NCBI GenBank assembly: GCA_964396245.1
Contig: CAYNEO010000064.1
Span: 1-19,220 of the forward strand
DNA: 19,220 bases
Direction of reading: 5' to 3'
Source of the DNA: CAYNEO01 sp964396245
GTDB lineage: Bacteria > Zixibacteria > MSB-5A5 > GN15 > FEB-12
Made by a program: the position numbers and the translations under genes. The stretch's first letter is position 1. Every line of letters starts with the position of its first letter. This document shows, in pieces, positions 7,612 through 14,322 of the stretch. Below the pieces are notes generated by a model. That model searched no databases and was not told the origin of the DNA. It saw only the letters and a list, made by a program, of their open reading frames with translations.

Positions 7612-8265
7612 ATGATCTATGTTCTTCCGGCCATATTGGTGATTATTATCGCGGTGCTCCTCCTGCGCCTGCGACTGCGGCTCCGGCTGGACAGGGATCA
7701 TCGACTCTTGTTTATGGGGCTGGGGCGAAGCGGTCCGGAACTGGATTTTGCCCGGGGACAGGGCGTACTCAAGCTGTTTGGATTCAGGGTGAAGAGTTTT
7801 TCGCTGGAGAAGTTCGAGGGCACGCGAGTGGCGAAAAATCTGGGCACTAAGGCTAAACAGGCTCGCCGACGTACCCTTCGCCGGTCAAGCACTCTCGCAG
7901 AAGGCAAGACACTGATACGGGATATCCTGAAAGCGAGTTGGCGATATACGGTCGATATGTTCAAAGCCTCCATCATCGAGCAGTTCGATGGCCGCATCGA
8001 GGCCGGGTTTGATTCGCCCGACGCCACCGGTCTGGCCTTCGGATACTACCAGGCCTTTGTCGGGGCCGTCCCCGCCGTGGCCGGGCGATTCACCTATGTG
8101 CCCGTATGGACAGGCCGCTCATTCACCGGCGCCTTCCGGTTCTCAATCGCCCTTCCGCTGTACTGCCTGATTTATCACACTATCCGGTACTGGTTTAGAT
8201 TGCCGATAAGAAAAATGATGAAGCTCTCAATAGGAAAAAAGAAAGGAGAACAGGATGTCGAATAA
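7612..8265 (+). CDS. DUF2953 family protein (YtfI-like)
   Basis: A 217-residue membrane-anchored protein. The N-terminus (1-20) is one hydrophobic span followed by a very basic RLRLRLRLDRDHR. A soluble region follows with the family hallmark DSPDATGLAFGYYQA (134-148), in which ATG-x-x-FG is the recognisable part of DUF2953. A second hydrophobic stretch lies at about 178-192, before a basic tail. In Bacillus the DUF2953 gene ytfI lies directly before ytfJ/gerW, and the same order occurs here, which supports both assignments. The frame is open from 7552, but the ATG at 7612 gives the clean hydrophobic N-terminus. It overlaps the next gene by 11 bases. Function is unknown beyond association with YtfJ. 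Confidence 0.75.
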   Translation: MIYVLPAILVIIIAVLLLRLRLRLRLDRDHRLLFMGLGRSGPELDFARGQGVLKLFGFRVKSFSLEKFEGTRVAKNLGTKAKQARRRTLRRSSTLAEGKTLIRDILKASWRYTVDMFKASIIEQFDGRIEAGFDSPDATGLAFGYYQAFVGAVPAVAGRFTYVPVWTGRSFTGAFRFSIALPLYCLIYHTIRYWFRLPIRKMMKLSIGKKKGEQDVE

Positions 8266-8671
8266 TGTCGTGGATGTTCTCAAGGGCGTGGTCAGTGAAC
8301 TGCGCGAGATTGTCCAGTCCGAGACTATCGTGGGTGAAGCGATCACTGTCGGGGACAAGACGGTAATTCCTGTCATCAAGGTTTCGGTCGGCTTTGGCGC
8401 GGGCGGGGGCCAGGGGGAAGCCTCCGATCAGGGCAGCGGCTTTGGCGGAGGGGGCGGCGGCGGCGCAAGAGTAGAGCCGGCTGCGTTTATCGTCCTGGAC
8501 GAAAAAGGCGTGAAAATCCTCAGCACCGGCAAAGGCAAGTGGGAAACGCTGGTCGATGTCATTCCGGATATCGCCAACAAAGTCTCCAGTCTGGCAAAGA
8601 AAGTCAAAACGGCCGTCGACGACAAGGAACACAAGTCAGCCGGCGAACATAAGAAAGAAGACAAGGAATAG
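8255..8671 (+). CDS. GerW/YtfJ family protein (sporulation-type protein outside Firmicutes)
   Basis: A 138-residue Spore_YtfJ/GerW family protein. It begins with the helix VVDVLKGVVSELREIV (5-20), then the conserved ETIVGEAITVGDKTVIPVIK (23-42), a glycine-rich centre with a run of seven Gly (about 62-75), and VEPAAFIVLDEKGVKIL (73-89). The C-terminal tail after about 115 is highly charged (Lys, Glu, Asp, His). In B. subtilis GerW supports spore germination, but homologues occur in many non-sporulating bacteria and archaea, where the role is unknown. A strong ribosome binding site, AAAGGAGA (8242-8249), lies inside the 3' end of the DUF2953 gene. The pair ends at the terminator at 8714. Confidence 0.88.
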   Translation: MSNNVVDVLKGVVSELREIVQSETIVGEAITVGDKTVIPVIKVSVGFGAGGGQGEASDQGSGFGGGGGGGARVEPAAFIVLDEKGVKILSTGKGKWETLVDVIPDIANKVSSLAKKVKTAVDDKEHKSAGEHKKEDKE

Positions 8672-8713
8672 ACGGGTTCACCACCACGTTCGCCTGAAAA
8701 TTATCGGAAAAAC

Positions 8714-8741
8714 AAAAAGCCGGCCGATGGCCGGCTTTTTT
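8714..8741 (+). terminator. Strong intrinsic terminator after the ytfJ-like gene
   Basis: AAAAAGCCGGCC (8714-8725), loop GAT and GGCCGGCTTTTT (8729-8740) form a 12-bp stem ending in a T-run. It lies 43 bases after the ytfJ stop and separates that pair from the SDR gene. The A-run on the left arm would let it act in both directions. Confidence 0.92.
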
Positions 8742-8835
8742 CGTGATCTCAATTGCGGCGCAGAGCCCAAAAGGGAACCAGTATCGATTGTCCCCGTTGC
8801 ATAAAGCAAACAGGCATCGAAAAGGAGAATCATGC

Positions 8836-9651
8836 ATGACCGCAGCCAAGAATAAAGTAGCTGTTGTAACGGGAGCGTCATCGGGAATCGGAAGAGCATT
8901 TGCCCTGGAAATGGGACGTCGGGGAGCGAAGGTCGCCCTGTTGTCTCGACGCGCCGAACTGCTCAAGGAAGCAGCCAAAGATATCAAGGCCGCCGGGGGC
9001 GATGCACTCGTCCTGCCGACTGATATCACCGACGCGGAAGAGGTGCGGGCGGCATTTGAACACGCCGATTCCAAGTACGGACACATCGACATACTGTTTA
9101 ATGCCGCCGGTGTATTGGAACCAATCTCACCGTTGATACGCGCATCCGACAAGGAGATTGCTACCGCGGTCAACACCAACTACCTCGGTCTCTGCCTGGT
9201 GACCCGCGAGGCCGCTCGAAAGATGGTTGAACAATCCGATGGTGGCACGATCATCCATGTCAGCAGCGGCGCGGCTCACAGCCCGCGGGCCGGCTGGGTC
9301 ATGTATTGCAGCTCCAAAGCAGCGATGGATATGGTTACCCGGGCCGTCGCCAAAGAACTCGACTCGACACCGGTCCGAATCGCCGCCATAGCCCCCGGCA
9401 TTTTCGAGAGCGATATGCAGAAAACCATCCGCTCACAGAGTAAAGAAGATTTCCCATCAGTGGATTGGTTTGTCGAACTGCATGAATCCGGGAAAATGGC
9501 GGGGCCTGATATCCCGGCCAGGTTTATAGCCGACATCAGCCTGTCCGATTGGCCGGAGTTGAATGGTCGCGTCGATGACGTTCGCGACTCATCCTTCCAG
9601 GCGGATTGCCGTGAACATGGGATAGAAGTGCCTCCCGAGTTCGCCGGCTGA
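8836..9651 (+). CDS. Short-chain dehydrogenase/reductase (classical SDR)
   Basis: A 271-residue NAD(P)-dependent oxidoreductase. The cofactor loop is VTGASSGIG (11-19), with an Arg-rich LLSRRAE (35-41) after strand 2 that favours NADPH. NAAG (89-92), the catalytic Ser in HVSSG (143/144), Tyr157 and Lys161 (YCSSK), and Asn115 in NTNYLG complete the active site. The GWVMYCSSKAAMDM region resembles sepiapterin or benzil reductase-like SDRs, but I would not name a substrate. The frame is open from a GTG at 8743. The ATG at 8836 is chosen because AAAGGAGA (8821-8828) precedes it by about eight bases and it gives the standard N-terminus. It appears to be a single-gene unit between the terminator at 8714 and the hairpins after 9652. 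Confidence 0.92.
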   Translation: MTAAKNKVAVVTGASSGIGRAFALEMGRRGAKVALLSRRAELLKEAAKDIKAAGGDALVLPTDITDAEEVRAAFEHADSKYGHIDILFNAAGVLEPISPLIRASDKEIATAVNTNYLGLCLVTREAARKMVEQSDGGTIIHVSSGAAHSPRAGWVMYCSSKAAMDMVTRAVAKELDSTPVRIAAIAPGIFESDMQKTIRSQSKEDFPSVDWFVELHESGKMAGPDIPARFIADISLSDWPELNGRVDDVRDSSFQADCREHGIEVPPEFAG

Positions 9652-9975
9652 GCGAATAACCCGGCTCCGGCAGGGGCACAACAGAACCCCTGAATCGAGA
9701 TAAATAGGGAGGGCGGGTAAAGCGGTTGTCCCTGGTTTCGGCATGCCCTCAACCCCGTTTACCCGGCCCTCGTTTCGTGACCCGCTGTGGCGGTGTTCCA
9801 CATAACCACACGGTGAAACAGAACGCTGGTGAGTGATCGGGTAAAGAACCCGAACACATAATACCATGAACCACTGTCAAATTATGGCAGTGGAACTTGC
9901 AGAAAATGGACAGATTTTTACCACCGGGACTGCCACTCTCACCGGTCAATCGAAACGGGACCCGTCGAACAAACG
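9652..9975. other. Hairpin-rich non-coding stretch between convergent genes
   Basis: This is 324 bases with no credible gene; the short minus-strand frames here lack ribosome binding sites and family features. Four inverted repeats are visible: CAGGGG/CCCCTG at 9671-9692; a long imperfect stem at 9710-9770; TCGGGT/ACCCGA around a 5-base loop at 9837-9853; and CCACTGTC/GGCAGTGG around AAATTAT at 9871-9893. None has a proper T-tract, so they are not textbook terminators. The octamer CGGGTAAA occurs at 9714 and 9838 and inverted at 9758. It lies 3' of both the SDR gene and the minus-strand mgtC, so it could be a shared termination zone or a small RNA. Confidence 0.6.
9710..9770. repeat. Long imperfect inverted repeat
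   Basis: AGGG CGGGTAAA and GGTTG (9710-9728) pair with CAACC and TTTACCCG plus CCCT (9750-9770), with small bulges. The core octamer CGGGTAAA (9714-9721) pairs perfectly with TTTACCCG (9758-9765). The loop is 21 bases. It is the largest hairpin in the window and has no run of T after it. Confidence 0.6.
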
Positions 9976-10440
9976 CTACTCCCCATCGAATTCATCTTGC
10001 CGATGAGCATCGATCCGCCTTTTCAGCGCCCTGACATAGTGGAGCGTCAAGAAATTGAGGACCGTCAGGAGTACGGCGATTTCAAAGCGGTTCCACGCAA
10101 CGGCGATCCCGATGGCGCCCGTATTCCAGATACTGGCAGCTGTGGCAGTGCCGGTCACACCCTCTTTGCTTTTGAGAATAGCCCCACCGCCGATAAAGCC
10201 GATGCCGGTAATGATGCCGTAAAGAACCCGGGAATGTGCGTTTGGATCAGTGAGCACATAAATCCCGACCAGCATATAGGCACAGGCGCCGACCGCAACC
10301 AGCGGAAAAGTCCGAAGCCCCGCACTTTTCGTCCGCATCTCCCTGTCCCAGCCGATAGGCACGGCGAGCAGGAATGCAATCGCCAGATGATACAGATGCG
10401 AAGCGATCTCAGTCCAATGGATAGCAATATCTGGTGGCAT
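9976..10440 (-). CDS. MgtC/SapB family membrane protein, short form
   Basis: A 154-residue minus-strand protein with the MgtC/SapB membrane domain. IGWDREMRTKSAGLRTFPLV (29-48) is the family signature, followed by GIITGIGFIGGGAILKSKEG (74-93) and ATAASIWNTGAIGIAVA (99-115). Hydrophobic segments lie at about 14-30, 45-63, 74-90 and 100-130. It lacks the C-terminal cytoplasmic domain of virulence-type MgtC (about 230 residues), as many environmental homologues do. Family roles include adaptation to low magnesium and modulation of membrane ATPases. It is the only gene on this strand, with an ATG at 10440-10438 and no clear ribosome binding site. A 353-base region separates it from the divergent yajC. 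Confidence 0.92.
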   Translation of the reverse strand: MPPDIAIHWTEIASHLYHLAIAFLLAVPIGWDREMRTKSAGLRTFPLVAVGACAYMLVGIYVLTDPNAHSRVLYGIITGIGFIGGGAILKSKEGVTGTATAASIWNTGAIGIAVAWNRFEIAVLLTVLNFLTLHYVRALKRRIDAHRQDEFDGE

Positions 10441-10642
10441 GGGGCGAATATATGCAGGTCCGCCCCTGAAATGGAAATAAAAAACAGTATCCGGAGAAAC
10501 TCAGCGATGGCTACCGCACGGACCTGAATTGGCAGACCGATCCCATTTCCATCCAACTTTTCTGTCAAAATGGCAGGTCCAGTACGGCGATAAGCTCTTA
10601 TCCATGGACAGGGCAAAACCGCTCACCGGCGGCGGAAAAGCG

Positions 10643-10660
10643 GACCTATTAGGTCTTTTT
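10643..10660 (+). terminator. Small hairpin with T-run
   Basis: GACCT (10643-10647), loop ATT, AGGTC (10651-10655) and TTTTT (10656-10660) have the shape of a minimal intrinsic terminator on the plus strand. No plus-strand gene lies directly upstream. It may stop read-through toward yajC or be part of the pairing set of this region. Confidence 0.35.
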
Positions 10661-10709
10661 GAAGGGAACATCACCCCTGGCCGGAGGGTTTAATAGGTGT
10701 AATAATTGT

Positions 10710-10738
10710 TTGGCAACTATGAGCTTAAACGGTATATT
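10710..10738 (+). promoter_or_regulatory. Sigma70-type promoter for yajC-def-fmt-rng
   Basis: TTGGCA (10710-10715) and TATATT (10733-10738) are spaced by exactly 17 bases, each one mismatch from consensus. Transcription would start near 10745, giving a 60-nt leader. A second TATAAT at 10786-10791 lies too close to the start codon and has only a poor -35 (TTCAGA), so I prefer this one. Confidence 0.65.
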
Positions 10739-10805
10739 CAAGATTGGTGTAGATTACCCTGTTCAGATGTTGAACTGTAAACCGATATAATTAGTGGGAG
10801 TTACT

Positions 10806-11123
10806 TTGAGCCATAATTGGTTTGTTTTGATGGCTGGTGGAGGTCAGGAATCGAGCAGCAGTCCGTTGCTGATGATTGTTTGGTTCGGACTGCTCATCGC
10901 AATTTTCTATCTGCTGCTGTTTCGTCCGCAGCGGAAGAAACAGAAGGAGCATCAGCAGCTCCTGAGTGAACTGAAAAAAGGTGACAAGGTGGTCACCACC
11001 GGCGGTATGTTTGGCACTATTTTCGCCATTGATGATGAAAAGAACCGGGTGGTCATCAAGATCGGTGACAACACCAAACTGGAGTTTTTGAAATCATCGA
11101 TCGCCGGACGAGTAGAGAAGTAG
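10806..11123 (+). CDS. yajC: YajC, Sec translocon accessory subunit
   Basis: A 105-residue single-span protein of the YajC family, which associates with SecDF in the Sec translocon. A Ser/Gly-rich N-terminus precedes one hydrophobic span (about 21-39), immediately followed by RPQRKKQKEHQQLL, the family hallmark. KGDKVVTTGGMFGTI (about 58-72) is the conserved small beta domain. The TTG at 10806 is chosen because GGGAG (10796-10800) sits five bases before it; a GTG at 10794 is in frame but has no ribosome binding site, and an ATG lies at 10830. secD and secF are not next to it here. Instead it leads the def-fmt-rng operon, with def beginning 21 bases downstream. Confidence 0.92.
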   Translation: MSHNWFVLMAGGGQESSSSPLLMIVWFGLLIAIFYLLLFRPQRKKQKEHQQLLSELKKGDKVVTTGGMFGTIFAIDDEKNRVVIKIGDNTKLEFLKSSIAGRVEK

Positions 11124-11144
11124 TGTAGCATTTGAGGAGTCACC

Positions 11145-11651
11145 GTGGCTGAGCGACCGATCGTCTTGTACGGCGACCCGGTTCTTCGGGAAAATTCCGA
11201 ACCGGTTGATGAGATCAACCAGGAAGTAAAAGATTTAGTGTCCGATATGGTGGACACCATCAAGAAGGCCAAAGGCCTTGGTCTGGCCGCAGTCCAGGTC
11301 GGCGTACTAAAGCGTATCTTTTTGGTCGACCTGTCAGCGGTCGACCTGAACGAAACCCTGAGAGTGTATATCAATCCGGAAATCGTCGAGACAGAGGGTG
11401 AGGTTACATATGAGGAGGGATGCCTCTCGTTTCCGGGCATTTACCAGAAGGTTGACCGACCCGCCAAGGTAACCATTCGTGCCACCGACCTTGAGGGCAA
11501 CAGGTTTGAGCAGACCGCCGATGGAATCGCGGCCCGTGCCATCCTGCATGAATTCGACCATCTCGAAGGGAAGTTGTTTATCGACTATTTGTCGTCGATC
11601 ACGAGATCGCTGCTCAAGGGCCGTTTGAAAAAACTGGCGACAGCGTCGTAA
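11145..11651 (+). CDS. def: Peptide deformylase
   Basis: A 168-residue metalloenzyme that removes the formyl group from the N-terminal Met of new proteins. All three active-site motifs are present: GLGLAAVQ (44-51; usually G-x-G-x-A-A-P-Q, here with Val for Pro), EGCLS (91-95) with metal ligand Cys93, and HEFDH (135-139) with ligands His135 and His139 and catalytic Glu136. The start is GTG at 11145, supported by GAGGAG at 11134-11139. It acts opposite to Fmt, encoded next. A terminator-like hairpin lies between the two genes. Confidence 0.97.
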   Translation: MAERPIVLYGDPVLRENSEPVDEINQEVKDLVSDMVDTIKKAKGLGLAAVQVGVLKRIFLVDLSAVDLNETLRVYINPEIVETEGEVTYEEGCLSFPGIYQKVDRPAKVTIRATDLEGNRFEQTADGIAARAILHEFDHLEGKLFIDYLSSITRSLLKGRLKKLATAS

Positions 11652-11682
11652 ACGCGCGTCGAAAAGCTTCCGCACGTCTCAG

Positions 11683-11708
11683 CCGATTAGGATTCGGCAT
11701 CGGTTTTT
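11683..11708 (+). terminator. Terminator-like hairpin between def and fmt
   Basis: CCGAT (11683-11687) pairs with ATCGG (11699-11703), followed by TTTTT (11704-11708). An alternative GCCGA/TCGGC pairing (11682-11698) competes with it. The stem is short, so it is more likely a partial attenuator than a full stop, tuning fmt-rng below yajC-def. Confidence 0.4.
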
Positions 11709-11731
11709 CACAACCACGGTACAAACAACGC

Positions 11732-12691
11732 ATGAGAGTTGTCTTCATGGGCACGCCCGAGTTTGCCCGGCAACCTTTCGCATACCTGTGTCAGAGCAGG
11801 CACGAAATGGTGGCTATTGTCACCGGCCGGGACAAACCGATAGGGCGGGGTCACCGGCTTTTGCCGACCGCCTGCCATCAGGAGGCCGACAGCCGGCATA
11901 TACGCGTCTTTATGCCGCGCTCCTTGAAGGACGAGCAGCTGTACCAGGATCTCAAGGCGCTTGATCCCGACATCTTTGTCGTGGTCGCGTTCCGTATCCT
12001 GCCCGAGCGGCTCTTCACGCTGCCGCGATATGGCTCTGTCAATGTTCATGCGTCGCTGCTGCCGAAATATCGCGGTGCGGCGCCTATCCACTGGGCTCTC
12101 ATCAACGGCGAAAGGGAAACCGGCCTGACCAGCTTTTTCCTGCGCCCGACCGTGGATACCGGTGATATCATTCATCAGCAGAAGGTTCCAATTTACGACA
12201 ACGACAATTATGATTCGTTGTCAGCCCGTCTCTCCGCCGCCTCCGGCCCATTCCTGCTCGAAACGCTGGATATGATCGAAGACGGCCGCATGACACCGAT
12301 TCCGCAGAACGACGCCGAGGCTACGCCGGCGCCTAAACTCACCCCCTTCGACGGCCTTATTGACTGGGGACTTCCCGCCGAAAATGTCCGCAATTTCGTG
12401 CGCGGCCTGGCCACTAAACCGGGCGCCTATACCTACTTCCGGGACGGAAAAGTGAAGGTATTTGAGTGCGCTCTGTCGCCGCAGGACGATATCCCGGGAA
12501 CCAGGCCCGGCACCATCCTGCCGTCAAAAAGACGCCTGCTGGTGAGTTGCGGACGGTCGACCGTCGAAGTGCTCCGGCTGGTGCCGGAAGGAAAGAAGGA
12601 GATGGACGGGCGGTCATTTATCAATGGGTTCAGGCCCGAATCGGGCGAACTCTTCGGAGAAATTTCACAGGGAGTTAGAAACCACGAGTGA
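11732..12691 (+). CDS. fmt: Methionyl-tRNA formyltransferase
   Basis: A 319-residue enzyme that formylates initiator Met-tRNA using 10-formyl-THF. The N-terminus MRVVFMGTPEFARQP is the family hallmark. Asn104 and His106 in SVNVHASLLPKYRGAAPIHW, with Asp142 in VDTGDI, form the catalytic triad, each four residues before the E. coli numbering. PKLTPFDGLIDW and the C-terminal tRNA-binding domain follow (about 210-319). The segment before the catalytic Asp is FFLRPTVDTGD, where most members have a Met- and Asp-rich version, a mild divergence. No clear ribosome binding site precedes the ATG, but the N-terminus fits only this start. It overlaps rng by four bases (GTGA). Confidence 0.96.
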   Translation: MRVVFMGTPEFARQPFAYLCQSRHEMVAIVTGRDKPIGRGHRLLPTACHQEADSRHIRVFMPRSLKDEQLYQDLKALDPDIFVVVAFRILPERLFTLPRYGSVNVHASLLPKYRGAAPIHWALINGERETGLTSFFLRPTVDTGDIIHQQKVPIYDNDNYDSLSARLSAASGPFLLETLDMIEDGRMTPIPQNDAEATPAPKLTPFDGLIDWGLPAENVRNFVRGLATKPGAYTYFRDGKVKVFECALSPQDDIPGTRPGTILPSKRRLLVSCGRSTVEVLRLVPEGKKEMDGRSFINGFRPESGELFGEISQGVRNHE

Positions 12692-14226
12692 AGAAAGAAA
12701 TTGTTGTTAACTCGACCGAGTACGAAACCAGGGTCGCCATCCTCGAGGACGACCACCTGGTCGAACTGCAGGTCGAACGTTCCGGCAGCGACCGGATGGT
12801 GGGTGACATCTATAAGGGCAGAATCAAGACTGTCCTGCCGGGCATGCAGGCCGCCTTTGTCGATATCGGCATGGAAAAAGCGGCGTACCTGCATTCGTCC
12901 GACATAGGAAAGGTCTACCATCGACGCTACGGATACGATGAAGTCGAGGAGGAAGAGGCGCCGGCCGACATTGTCCGCAAAACACGGCGCGCCGGTATCG
13001 AAACCGTCCTCAAGAATAATCAGGAGATTCTGGTTCAAATAATCAAGGAACCGATCTCGACCAAGGGCCCCCGCATCACCTCGGAAATCTCAATCCCGGG
13101 TCGCTACCTCGTTATCGTTCCCGACGACGACCACGTCCGCGTCTCAAAGAAGATATCCGATTGGAACGAGCGCAAACGGCTCAAGCACGAGGTCTCACCG
13201 CTTCGCCCCGAGGGGTTCGGGCTGATCATCCGTACCGAAGCCCAGGGCCATAGCGCCGCTGATTTCCGGGCGGATATCAAACGGCTGCTCCGGCTGTGGG
13301 CGAAGCTCAAGAGAAAGGCCGACACCCTCTCGCCACCGGCATTGATTCACAAAGAAGCCGAGATGGTTGTTTCGATGATTCGCGACGTGTTCACCGACGA
13401 TACCGAACGGGTCATAGCGGACTCTCGCGAGGATTACAAGAAAATCGTCAGTTATGCCCGACAGGTCGCCCCGAATCTGAAAGATCGGGTTGAGCTGTAC
13501 AAAGGGGATCTGCCGCTGTTCGACGTTTATGACCTGGAGCCGGAAATCGACAAAATGCTCCAGCGTAAAGTCTGGATCAAGAAAGGCGCTTACCTGATTA
13601 TCGATCAGACCGAGGCCATGGTCACCATCGATGTGAATACCGGAAGATTTGTCGGTTCCAAGGACCAGGAGCGCACCATTCTCGAGACTAACCTGCTGGC
13701 AGCACGAGAAATAGCCCGCCAGATTCGATTGCGTGATATCGGCGGACTGATCATCTGCGATTTTATCGACATGTATAACCGTGACAATCGCAGAAAGCTG
13801 TACGAATCATTCAAGAAGTATATGGCCGCCGACAGGGCGAAAGGGGCTATCAATCCCGTTACCGAATTCGGACTGATAGAAATGACCCGCGAACGGGTCC
13901 GCCCGTCCCACATGGTGGCGCTGTCCGAAGCCTGTCCCTGCTGTGACGGTCTGGGCAGAATCATGTCAAAAGAAAACGTTGCAACTAAAATCGAGCGGTG
14001 GTTTATCCGGGCGCGAGCCGAGGGCAAATACAAGAACTATCACCTCGTTCTGAACCCCCACCTCGCCGGTCTGCTCACCGATAACGGTACGAACCGCCTG
14101 CAACGCCTTATGAAGATTCACAAGTACCGGATCAACCTCATCCGGGACACAACCCTGCCGCAGCAGGAGTTCAAGATTTACAACGCCGACGACAACTCCG
14201 AGATTACCGACAGGTACCGGGTTTAG
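12688..14226 (+). CDS. rng: Ribonuclease G/E family endoribonuclease
   Basis: A 512-residue RNase G-type endonuclease that cleaves single-stranded A/U-rich RNA, including rRNA precursors. The S1 RNA-binding domain is visible as VGDIYKGRIKTVLPGMQAAF (38-57) with an acidic insertion (84-91). Catalytic Asp residues lie in TIDVNTGRF (313-321, Asp315) and IICDFIDM (355-362, Asp358). The Zn-link cysteines are Cys416 and Cys419 in ACPCCDG. It lacks the long C-terminal scaffold of RNase E, which argues for RNase G. The start is GTG at 12688, overlapping the fmt stop, with GGGAG only at about 12671, so initiation probably depends on coupling to fmt. The operon ends at the terminator at 14252. Confidence 0.96.
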   Translation: MKKEIVVNSTEYETRVAILEDDHLVELQVERSGSDRMVGDIYKGRIKTVLPGMQAAFVDIGMEKAAYLHSSDIGKVYHRRYGYDEVEEEEAPADIVRKTRRAGIETVLKNNQEILVQIIKEPISTKGPRITSEISIPGRYLVIVPDDDHVRVSKKISDWNERKRLKHEVSPLRPEGFGLIIRTEAQGHSAADFRADIKRLLRLWAKLKRKADTLSPPALIHKEAEMVVSMIRDVFTDDTERVIADSREDYKKIVSYARQVAPNLKDRVELYKGDLPLFDVYDLEPEIDKMLQRKVWIKKGAYLIIDQTEAMVTIDVNTGRFVGSKDQERTILETNLLAAREIARQIRLRDIGGLIICDFIDMYNRDNRRKLYESFKKYMAADRAKGAINPVTEFGLIEMTRERVRPSHMVALSEACPCCDGLGRIMSKENVATKIERWFIRARAEGKYKNYHLVLNPHLAGLLTDNGTNRLQRLMKIHKYRINLIRDTTLPQQEFKIYNADDNSEITDRYRV

Positions 14227-14251
14227 GGCCGGAAGTTGTCATCATTTTTCG

Positions 14252-14278
14252 AAGCGGCCGCATGCGGCCGCTTTTTTT
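14252..14278 (+). terminator. Strong intrinsic terminator after rng
   Basis: AAGCGGCCG (14252-14260), loop CATG and CGGCCGCTT (14265-14273) form a 9-bp GC-rich stem followed by a run of seven T (14272-14278). It closes the yajC-def-fmt-rng operon 25 bases after the rng stop. Confidence 0.95.
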
Positions 14279-14322
14279 GATTGCGATATCGCCCATATTG
14301 TGCGTTAATACGAAGGAGGCAC

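Larger units (their letters stand above)
10441..10793. promoter_or_regulatory. Divergent intergenic region with mutually complementary segments
   Basis: This is 353 bases between mgtC (minus) and yajC (plus) with no convincing gene. In plus-strand notation, CAGGTCCG (10455-10462) is complementary to CGGACCTG (10519-10526). The latter's GGACCTG also pairs with CAGGTCC (10574-10580), and AGGTCCGC (10456-10463) also pairs with GCGGACCT (10640-10647). ATGGAAAT (10471-10478) pairs with ATTTCCAT (10545-10552). A palindrome GATAAGCTCTTATC lies at 10589-10602. On the minus strand the CGGACCTG segment lies 14 bases before the mgtC ATG, so alternative pairings could control its translation. TGTCAA at 10563-10568 is a perfect minus-strand TTGACA, but no good -10 follows. 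It does not match the M-box as I know it. Confidence 0.4.

Noticed and set aside
8743..8835. GTG start at 8743 for the SDR gene
   Set aside because: It lies directly on the terminator tail and lacks a ribosome binding site; AAAGGAGA precedes the ATG at 8836.
9589..9949. Minus-strand frames of 66-92 residues between the SDR gene and mgtC
   Set aside because: No ribosome binding sites, no domain features, and one overlaps the SDR coding end. The stretch is better explained by hairpins.
9997..10616. Frames of about 150-176 residues antisense to or shifted from mgtC
   Set aside because: The MgtC frame has clear family motifs and membrane spans; these frames are shadows with low-complexity or unrecognisable products.
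10441..10700. M-box magnesium riboswitch upstream of mgtC
   Set aside because: The segments do not match the conserved M-box core as I know it, and spacing and loop sequences differ. Kept only as an unclassified structured leader.
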